NCBI GenBank assembly: GCA_914767715.1
Contig: OU612068.1
Coordinates: forward strand, 6,942,001-7,006,000
DNA length: 64,000 nt
Source: Membranipora membranacea
Lineage: Eukaryota > Bryozoa > Gymnolaemata > Cheilostomatida > Membraniporidae
Direction: 5' to 3'
In this document: piece by piece, positions 52,001 through 64,000 of the stretch
How the letters are laid out: the number at the start of each line of letters is the position of its first letter
Numbering within the stretch: position 1 is the stretch's first letter
Notes under the pieces: generated by a model
What the model was told of the DNA's origin: nothing
What the model saw: the letters and a program-made list of their open reading frames with translations, nothing else
Database searches by the model: none
Translations under genes and position numbers: made by a program

Positions 52001-55000
52001 ATGAAAGTTCTGACCACGCAAATGTATATCCTTGTCTGTCTTGACAATCTTTGTCAAACTAGTGAATCAAGTATCGCATTTTTCATGTCTATTTCGTATT
52101 TACCTGGAGTGCTGCTGTAGTTCCGCCGCCTGCTGCCGCAGTGCTGACAGCTTTATAGGCTTGTCTGGCTTGTGCTACTCTGTTAGCTGCAGCCTACAAG
52201 TCATACAAGTACATTGTGAAGATGAGTCAGCCCTGCTCAACTCTACAGTCTCTGTATTACATATATAGAGCAGATTAGATTGTCTCAAAACACTTTCCTT
52301 GAAGTTCCAAGGATATAACATGTTGGTCTGAACTTTGCAGAAAGTCATTGAACTAACATCAGTGCTCATTTTGTTTCACACATACTAGATCCATCTTAGG
52401 TTTACAATAAATCATGATCATCCCCCTCCCTCATCGACTCTCGCTCATTAAAACCAAACCAAAGACTTCCCCATTTGTATTTATTTTAGTAGACGTTAAC
52501 ATGCTCTATAGATGCAATAAAACTAAGACTAACTCTCTCAGCATCAACCTTTGTTTAACCAGTAGACAGAGACAAGTCTTATGAAGCATATAGTAACCGC
52601 ATAACCGCATGGCGGAATCTAGGCAACTTCAGACAGGGATTTTGGTAAAACATGCACAGCTGCAGAAAGCATTGCTCTATCAAGAGAGAAGAGGACCGTG
52701 TGGCCAAACTTTACATCAACCGCAAGTAAATAACGGAGGTATGGAAGGTAATATACCATGCACACAAAATAATAATGTAGCAGTTCAAGCCTTTCACTAT
52801 AAGCTAAATAATAACAAAGCCAACGATTGTCATCTACAGAAGAATGTTTAAATCCTGATAGTCATGCTTTGAGATGGTGAGCCGTTTCGACACCGTGCAA
52901 TAAATTTGGTTTCATACCCCATCAGTTGAGTAGAGAGCTTTTCTGAAAGCAGACCTTGAGCTCCCTAGGCAATTTATGATATTATAACAACATGCATCAG
53001 TGCAGTCTAGGTTTTACTGATTTGACAATACCAGTTGGGTCAAAGGTGCTGGTCTAGATAGCTAGGAACTCATTGTGTGATGAGAAGAAAGGTAATCATA
53101 CAGAAGATGGAGAATCAATGCCAGAATCACTAACTGAAATGTTTTGATTGTCTGGGATCCATAGTTCTCTAGCCAATATTTGAATGGGCAGACCAAAAAT
53201 GTTGTTTGAATATTTGAAAGCTAAACGCTATAAGCTGTTAGATGAGAGTGCAAATTAATCAATTTTGATCAGCTAGCTACCAACAAATCAAATTAATTTA
53301 GCTCATTTTGTAATGGGAGAAATAGGGCTTACCTCCCCGCATGTAGAGGGGGGATAATTCCAAGATGAAATGGGCGACATTGTAGGTAATCATTGTCATC
53401 ATCATTGATTAGTGTTATCTCACCATGTTTGGGTTTAGTTTATTGATCTCATTACCATACAACAGTGACGATTAGTTCTGCTGCTAGCCAGATAGAGGAG
53501 CGGGACGACAGCTGGATAAAGAGACTGACTGCATGCACTATGTTATAATATACATAGTATACCTGAATGTTTGACTTTGAGCCTTGAAGCGAGGTCACAC
53601 CAAGTCTTACCCGACTTCTTGAGGCTGTGCTAATGGCCGACCCGATGGAATTGAGGGAATCTTGGCTAACACTCAGTTCTTTACTTCTGTAGAGGCTGTT
53701 GTTCATGTTAGGGGTGGTCACTGATGATTTGCGTAGCATGCCCATTGATGGTGTCATCCTGCCGCTAGGTGTAGGAGACATTGCCATTGATTCTTTTGTG
53801 ACTTTGTGTATTGGTGCAAACAGTCCGTAGAGAGGCTTACATTCAAAGTATCTACAAGAATGTCATTGATATCATTTATCCTAAGAACTACCAATGGAGA
53901 TTGATAAGGGGTGATAGTGGAAGTTTATGCAAATGTCAGATTGAGAGGAGTTCAAAAGGGAAGAAACACACAATTTTACACGTATATTCCCGGGTAAAAA
54001 GTAGGTTTAAAAGCAATTCCATCCATGAATGACAGATATTTTTCCTCCAAAAAGTGATAAAGAGATTATTTGTTTCTCTTTCCAGACTTTCACTTGCATA
54101 ACATCATACACTACAAAAGTTTAAACTGGTGATTTATGACAACCACATAATCATGCTCTGCATATCTTTAGGTTTTAGAAGGTCAATAAATAATATAACA
54201 CACAATAAATGATACCAACTTAAGCAGTGAATTTAGACTGCAATCTATCATACATTATTACTGCATAAACACTCAATGCATTACAAGGAATGATTGAATA
54301 TAGCAAATACACAGCGCAAGTAAGCGTTTGTCGATAGGATGCAACTGCGGCTATCGCATTTCATGAGCGCTTACCGTTTACCGCCGACGGATCCATTATT
54401 TTTGCCGATTGGTTCACCCAGCTCAATGCCCGCCCACTCTCCTGCTGCAAAGTCTGTTGTACCCAAGTACCTCAAAGTTCCTACCTTAGCTCCATTCACT
54501 ACCACTCTATCACCAAGTTTAATGTGTTTTGCACCGATGGTAGCCTGAATAAACATTATATAATGTAAGAAAAACTGCAAAAATCACAGAGTGTACATGC
54601 TTAGGATTTGTCTGAGCTAGTTGTCACTCTAGCCTTGTCAATATCCTACTCATCCAACTAACTAATACATGCAGACTACAGTGAGTGCACTAATGAGATT
54701 TGTGTTCTTTTCAACCCCGAAATGGCATCCTGTTGCTGTAAGGAATGAAATGAAAATTAGAAATAAAATCTTGCTACTGAAAATTTGAGAATCCCTGAAA
54801 TTTACAGCTATCTCTTTCAAGCAAAGAAACTTCAATACTTCTTGGCATGCCTAACACAAATTACAATTGATTATCATTGGTCAACATAATCCAATTAGTC
54901 AAACAATTCACTCACACATCTAGTATAGTATATAGTATATGGTATATAGTAACACTTTCATTCATAGATTGGTTATTTAATGGGATTGTAATTAGGTCAA

Positions 55001-57515
55001 TGTTGGATGTTTATTTTTAATCACAATTAAATTGCATACAAGAGCTTGGAGTGCAGTATCAAATCTCAATGTTTGGAAAATAATTTGATACACTTGTTTG
55101 GAGAGTAAACATTGACTATTTTGAAGTTATGGTGTTACGTCAAAAAGGCAGTGAAGTTAAGGAATGTACAAGCTCTTAACTCGGCTGTTACCTGTTCATG
55201 TGTCTCATGTGGCTGTACTGTCTGTTGAAATGTTGAAACAAATTAAACATATTCCATGCACTTTAAAACAGTGCACACAAACATTCAAGTGCGTAATATC
55301 AATTTGGAGAACTGCGGTATTCTTTGATTTCAGTAACAAGGAGGATTTATAACTCATCGGTGTTACTGTTACCAAAGAAATAGCAGAATCTCCATTGGCT
55401 ATCCTGTCCATTACCAACTTGAAGCAAACGATCTATTATTACGGCAGGTAATTCAAAGCAGCTAACAAGATAACTTGCACTCCATTATATCATAAAGCCG
55501 AACACTGTAGACTTCAATCTACTACCAGGAACTAGCCAGAGGCGACTATGCACGTGTAACGAACAAAAGCTCATCAGTGTCTCAGAGATCACAAAACTTA
55601 CCAACGCCGCACTGCTCAGTGATGTGTTGGATGCTGATATAGCTCCATTTTTCTTTGGAAGTGAGACTGTATTTGATGGGAGTAGGCTCTGTCTGTTCTT
55701 TGTTGTAACTGCAGCCTTAGGAGTTGAGGTTAAGGGAGCTCCATCCGCGCTTGAAAAGGAACACAAGGTTATCATGATGAATTAAGGCATTAGTGGAGTC
55801 GAACAATGATAACAACATAACTATAGAAGGATATCTATTCCTCATCTACAGAAAATGAAGAAAAAACATTACTATGACAGGATTCTCAAAGTTCAACTAT
55901 CAGAAAGGATGTGGAGATACAATAACTCAGAGGATAATACAAGGATTGATTGAACCCACCTATTTATTTTGTGCCTCGAAAGTTTAGATGGCTTGGCAAA
56001 GACACCACGCTTTGCTTCGCATTGAAAGTATCTAACTCCCTGAACACTACCATCATTCTTTCCCTCTAGGTCATCAAGGATAACTCCTGCCCAATCACCA
56101 GCGGCAAACTTTGTCTCCCCAAGATACGCAACGACTCCGGACTTAGTACCGCCGACATAAACTCGGTCTCCTATTATAAAGTCATCGCCCAACTTTGCTC
56201 CATCTGGACCTAAAGCATGTAATCCAAAAGAACAATCAATATACAATATCTTGCACAATCATGACTAATCACATATATCCTTATATGTACCAGTTACCAA
56301 TAAATTTAGGAGTTTGTGGCTGTTACTGTAGATTGTTTTTCATACTTGAGTAAGTGTAGAGTTTAATGAAACGGCTAGGCCGGTTGGACAGCATTGTAGA
56401 CACAGGGTTTGATAAAAAACATGAAAGCAATCAAAGTGTGAGTGGTACCAATATGTGATGACTTTTGGGAGGTTTTGAAAATATACGTTTGTATCAAGTA
56501 CTACTAGAAAAATCGCTAAGAGGCACTGTAACGTGGCAATGGATACATAACACCACATCATCAATATCAGACGTGTCGCTGCCGTTGACTTCAAATTAAT
56601 CCTAGACAAGACATTATATAACTAGACAAACCACAAAATACCAACAAACTTTAATATTTTACCCTCTACATTGAGAAGCACTCTTACTTTGAATATGTTT
56701 AAGAAAACGCTCATGCACCATTTTTTCAGTTTATTGGAATAGTCTTAGTTTTTGTTGAATCTTTGTTTGTATCATTTTTCTTTTTTTTTTCCATTTATGT
56801 CACATCATGAAAAACATTTGTAATAATGAATTGTTGCAATGAATTGACAATAAAAGTATATATATATACATATATGGAATTAACTCCCTCTTCCTTGCTG
56901 TATGGATCATGAGCATTGTATTCAGATATCGAGAACTGCTATAGGTTTTGCGGCTCTCTGGATCAATTCAACTTTGTTTTTCATTAAAAACAATGTCTTA
57001 GGTAAGATTAAACAAACTCATCACTTCAAGCTACTAAATCTATTACAATTTTCAAAAACAACTTCTGGTTAAAATTGATCATGTTATCAACAAAAAACCT
57101 GACCTATGGACAAAAAATCAATAATGACACCAATGTTACTACATGATTTAATGTCAATACGTGATCCACGCTTTAACTGTATATAGTGTCCTGTCTAGGT
57201 TTATTATTATGACTAATGTTGCTGCTGGTGTTTTGAAAATACACAGCTGTTTATTGTAGGCCTAACCTTACAAGTGGGGCGGTATTGCAGCATTAGCAAC
57301 TTCCGCACTCTGCAAGCAGGGTTCCTTAGTCTTTTACGCCCAACTTTACCAACATTTGATAAACGATGAATATGAGGTAGGATTTACTCACTCTGAGCGC
57401 GACTACTAGCGGCAGATGTAGTTGATGTTGATGTTTTTGGTTTAGCTAATCCCGTAGGTCGACCAATTCTTGTGGGAGGCTTCAATCCTGTCGGCTTCTT
57501 ATCTTTACTTGCCAT
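32966..57515 (-). CDS. CLIP1: CLIP-170 homologue, microtubule plus-end tracking protein
   Basis: This gene covers 24.5 kb with 38 exons that sum to 5409 nt, exactly 1803 codons (1802 aa; human CLIP-170 is about 1430). CLIP-170 binds growing microtubule ends through two CAP-Gly domains and links them to dynein/dynactin and the cortex. Order along the protein: a basic Ser/Thr/Pro-rich N-terminus ([20 protein letters not shown]), CAP-Gly 1, a Ser-rich linker, CAP-Gly 2, a second Ser-rich linker, a very long coiled coil, and two C-terminal CCHC zinc knuckles. The extra length relative to human lies in the coiled coil, where an exon block is tandemly repeated. Exon coordinates are given in the part entries. 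All splice sites are GT/AG and all phases agree. It is transcribed away from SPG7, head to head. Confidence 0.95.
33732..33759. repeat. 11-bp perfect hairpin downstream of CLIP-170 exon 37
   Basis: TTTTTCTCTTG, loop TTGAT, CAAGAGAAAAA in the last CLIP-170 intron. An A-T-rich short palindrome without clear function. Confidence 0.6.
35205..35416 (-). mobile_element. tRNA-derived SINE, copy 2, in a CLIP-170 intron
   Basis: Minus strand, same orientation as the host gene. Head: TGGCTCAGTTGGTTAGAGCG (A box) and GGTTTGAATCCCACTGAAGT (B box). Body: CCCCAGGTGTGCTCCGACCT, CTGCCTGCAAACAGAGAGCA, ACCTGGCGCAGAAATTGCAG. It matches copy 1 along almost its whole length. It lies between exons 36 and 37. Confidence 0.82.
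38755..38858 (-). repeat. tRNA-like fragment, probably SINE or tRNA pseudogene
   Basis: On the minus strand TAGCGTGGTGTATTG resembles an A box, GGGTTTGAATCC a B box, and the loop CTTGCAA would give a TGC (Ala) anticodon. The acceptor and T stems do not pair properly, so it is not a working tRNA gene. The body shared by the three SINE copies is not present here. Confidence 0.55.
40378..42022 (-). CDS. CLIP1: CLIP-170 exons 24-28: coiled-coil repeat unit 3
   Basis: Exons 42022-41881 (142 nt), 41691-41624 (68), 41432-41344 (89), 41122-40957 (166), 40593-40378 (216). The first four have the same lengths and phases as in units 1 and 2; the fifth is related to the 189-nt exon (both begin EAKK) but is 27 nt longer. 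The 166-nt exon is almost identical to that of unit 1. Confidence 0.88.
42331..44326 (-). CDS. CLIP1: CLIP-170 exons 18-23: coiled-coil repeat unit 2
   Basis: Exons 44326-44185 (142 nt), 43934-43867 (68), 43655-43567 (89), 43363-43198 (166), 42966-42778 (189), 42468-42331 (138). Total 792 nt, 264 codons, with the same phases as unit 1. Characteristic peptides: [57 protein letters not shown]. Each aligns with its partner in the other two units. Confidence 0.88.
44820..48254 (-). CDS. CLIP1: CLIP-170 exons 12-17: coiled-coil repeat unit 1
   Basis: Exon 12 is 48254-48117 (138 nt). Unit 1 is 47789-47648 (142 nt), 47338-47271 (68), 46610-46522 (89), 45610-45445 (166), 45146-44820 (327). The 327-nt exon equals the sum of the 189- and 138-nt exons that end unit 2, and its protein shows both halves, the second with [20 protein letters not shown] corresponding to [20 protein letters not shown]. 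Exon 12 ([20 protein letters not shown]) is the 138-nt member that precedes unit 1. Confidence 0.88.
48516..52193 (-). CDS. CLIP1: CLIP-170 exons 6-11: start of the coiled coil
   Basis: Exons 52193-52104, 51945-51847, 51501-51481 (a 21-nt micro-exon, GAHRIYE), 50672-50527, 49050-48990, 48761-48516. [20 protein letters not shown] in exon 7 aligns with the first coiled-coil segment of human CLIP-170 ([20 protein letters not shown]). [14 protein letters not shown] in exon 10 aligns with human KVEDLQFRVEEESI. The intron between exons 9 and 10 carries both minisatellites. Confidence 0.9.
49733..50129. repeat. Minisatellite, 17 copies of a 23/24-bp unit with CACGTG
   Basis: Unit CACACGTGATTTGTGGGATATGA (23 nt), alternating with a 24-nt form that has TTATGA instead of TATGA. 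I count 17 copies over 397 bases. All but three keep a full CACGTG; those three have CATGTG. It lies inside CLIP-170 intron 9. The long ORFs on the minus strand over it are produced by the repeat. Confidence 0.93.
50296..50446. repeat. Minisatellite, 7 copies of a 21/22-bp unit
   Basis: Unit TATATGGCCACTGTGGGAAAG with small variants (TATATGGGCC, TTTATGGCC, CACTATGGG). It is in the same intron as the 49.7-50.1 kb array, about 170 bases from it, but has a different unit. Confidence 0.9.
53563..57515 (-). CDS. CLIP1: CLIP-170 exons 1-5: N-terminus and two CAP-Gly domains
   Basis: Exons 57515-57392, 56209-55960, 55749-55602, 54544-54375, 53851-53563. CAP-Gly 1 is in exon 2: [48 protein letters not shown], ending [11 protein letters not shown]-Gly 2 is split between exons 4 and 5: [40 protein letters not shown], then [20 protein letters not shown]. 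These match human CLIP-170 closely, including the YGLF and HKVTK tail. The usual GKNDG tubulin/EEY-binding motif is intact in domain 1 but reads GKNNG in domain 2. The linkers (exons 3 and 5) are Ser/Thr/Lys-rich, as in CLIP-170, where they bind microtubules and are phosphorylated. Confidence 0.95.
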
Positions 57516-59471
57516 AATTACTTCCAGGTATCAACATATAACATGTCTAAAAAAAAAAAAGGTTGATACATTCCAGTAAATGAGTGGGCCTCCAGTATGA
57601 ATAACTGCACATACAGGACAAGACTGTCAGCTCTTCATCAACCTCCTTCCCTTTCTCTGTCCACTCACAGAGGTAAGTACTGCTATAGGGCTTAGGATGG
57701 TTTCGAGTGAAAATGAGTCACGGTGAGTTCCAATACATAGTAGACTACTGTCTTCCATATCAGTGAGCACATCTTGTTAGTTCCTCTTATGGGGCCTCAT
57801 CTATTTCTTCAATGTTTCTTAATTTATAGCCCACCCTTACAACCAAGTACTAGTAGAGGGATAGGGGCTGGGGGTAGTTTTTAGCTAGGGGGGTCGATCA
57901 TCACCAGGGCAAGGAGTTGGGAAGGGACACGGGCATATCAGATAACTTTCAAGATACAGTCACAGTGAAACCCTGGTGAAAATCCATTGAAATAATAAAA
58001 TGTTGCTAAAGTTGAGATGAAAAGAAGATACAATTACAAACAACAAAGCATGATCAAAAATGATCTCTAAATACAAAAAATATTCCTAAAAAAAGTTGAT
58101 GGCAAGAACTAGAAGAAGTTGTAGGATGATTTGGGAGAACATAATTTATTCCTGTCAATTGTTCATACTTATTTCATCTCTGGGGTGTGTTTATACTTAC
58201 AGCATTGGGCACATTTATTTATTGTTGCATCATAACAGCCAGATGAATTGAAACTTGTAAGCAATGTTCAAATTACAGACATGATTCTCCCCTAATTCTA
58301 CAAATTGTGTTGGCTCTACAAATTTCTGTATTGTTATTCACAGGTCTAATAGTATGTTTCTTTTGTTTGTATGCAAGGTAAGGAAAATCAACCAATTGTC
58401 ATCCCTAGCTTGAGATTTAACAAACCTAGGTAAACAACATTTTGCAGTGATGACATTTTAAGAGGTCAAGGTCAAAATATTAGTGGTGATTCTGTAATTA
58501 TTTTCATGTGTTTGTAAGGGGCCTTGATGGAGCTTTATTTGATCAAATTCCATGAGCTTGAGCTACATAAATAACAAACCTTAGTTCAGAAACAGATAAA
58601 CGCAGGTAAAATGTCAAAGACAGCAATATATAAATATTATTATTCAATTGGTGTTATATTTTCGGGCTTTCTTGCATAAACCTTTCATGAGAACAGCAGT
58701 GTATCAAGGATTTTACCTACTCCCAGAGAAAAGAGGTAAAACCACTCTAAAAACTGATAGAATTGTTCATGGGAGCAAGTCAAGATATTGGCATTGACTT
58801 TTCCCTTCCAAAGTAGCTGCTAAATCAGGCTATTTGTGTGTGTCATTTTTGTATTATAAATAAGACAAGTATAGTATTGTAATTGTAAGCATAATAATAA
58901 TGATAATGAATAAGAGAAATAGGCCCATGGCCATTGGAGAATTAGTCTCTCTGATGGGCCTTTGCCTTTCTTGCCCTATATAATCACAGACAGTGTAGAC
59001 TATCAACATTTATTATATTAGGTGTCATATTAATGTAAGTATGGTATGATGATTGGCCTGTATTGACAAGCTTTTTCTATGCTGTCAGTCCATCACCACT
59101 AGGCCTCAGAGATGACAGACACTCAAATCAGAACTTCACATGCTGACTTGCTGGGTTTAATTGGATTTAGTTCTGTACAAACTGTATTAATTTCATCTAT
59201 GACGAATTCGTATTTTAGACTTGGTGACAGTAAACAAGAATATTAGTTATAAAGTTACAGATCAGAGATTTCTATGATGAGTTAGCCGATCCTATCAGCT
59301 GCCATAATGTATCCAGCAATAACTAAATCAATGGCAAGTAGATCCTTTGGAACTACTCATCAAAATTTCCTTCAATCGTTGTCCTGCTAGAAATACTTTG
59401 ATCATGAGGATATAGCCGCATGTTTTCATTGGTAGCATTGAGTAATAACGTCAGATAATGTTGTATTGTAG
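57516..59471. other. Region between CLIP-170 and SPG7 (divergent)
   Basis: Both genes start from this interval. A possible first SPG7 coding exon is ATG at 58687, giving MRTAVYQGFYLLPEKR before a GTAAAA donor in the phase that the next exon needs. This is a weak call. Nothing else recognised. Confidence 0.35.
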
Positions 59472-63944
<4,473 letters not shown>

Positions 63945-64000
63945 TAGGAAAATAATTCGGTTTTTTTTTCCTATATGAGATCTTCTCCAGAAGCAAATGC

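Noticed and set aside
52609-52851. 80-aa plus-strand ORF in a CLIP-170 intron
   Set aside because: No domain, no splice context, and a composition like surrounding non-coding sequence.

Overview
This is a window of an animal (metazoan) nuclear genome. Genes are split into many short exons with consensus GT/AG splice sites, the DNA is AT-rich, and introns hold SINE-like, MITE-like and minisatellite repeats. Gene content (ESCRT factor IST1, the deubiquitinase OTUD5, the penta-EF-hand protein PDCD6/ALG-2, a TRIM RING protein, the microtubule plus-end protein CLIP-170, mitochondrial paraplegin/SPG7) is typical of animals. The repeats and retroelement debris suggest an invertebrate, probably marine, but I cannot name a phylum. 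I assembled the genes exon by exon. Six models close in frame over all their exons: IST1 413 aa, an unknown membrane protein about 374-382 aa, OTUD5 638 aa, PDCD6 187 aa, CLIP-170 1802 aa, and a TRIM protein of at least 485 aa. The SPG7 gene runs off the right edge.

Layout. 0-2.3 kb: 3' part of an unrecognised gene on the minus strand. 2.3-7.4 kb: no gene; it holds a Ty3/gypsy RNase H remnant and a tRNA-derived SINE. 7.45-11.8 kb: IST1 (+). 12.3-13.7 kb: single-pass membrane protein with a polybasic tail (-), convergent with IST1. 14.7-21.3 kb: OTUD5 (-). 22.7-25.0 kb: PDCD6 (-), with two alternative copies of the first EF-hand exon. 25.5-26.25 kb: a palindrome of about 720 bp. 28.4-31.3 kb: TRIM-type gene (+). 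33.0-57.5 kb: CLIP-170 (-), 38 exons. 59.5-64 kb: SPG7 (+), head to head with CLIP-170, continuing past the edge.

The most interesting structures are: (1) a mutually exclusive exon pair in PDCD6, two 62-nt exons that each encode an intact but different EF-hand 1; (2) a coiled-coil expansion in CLIP-170 made by tandem duplication of an exon block, with exon lengths 142-68-89-166-189-138 nt (264 codons) kept to the base between copies, one exon nearly identical in two distant copies, and one copy whose last two exons are a single 327-nt exon; (3) a tRNA-headed SINE family with three copies sharing a body; (4) a small MITE family and a large palindrome.

Functionally, IST1 and PDCD6 both belong to the ESCRT network (membrane scission and calcium-dependent recruitment). 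OTUD5 and the TRIM protein are opposite sides of ubiquitin signalling. CLIP-170 and SPG7 are a microtubule tip tracker and a mitochondrial inner-membrane protease. I see no reason to treat the neighbours as one pathway.
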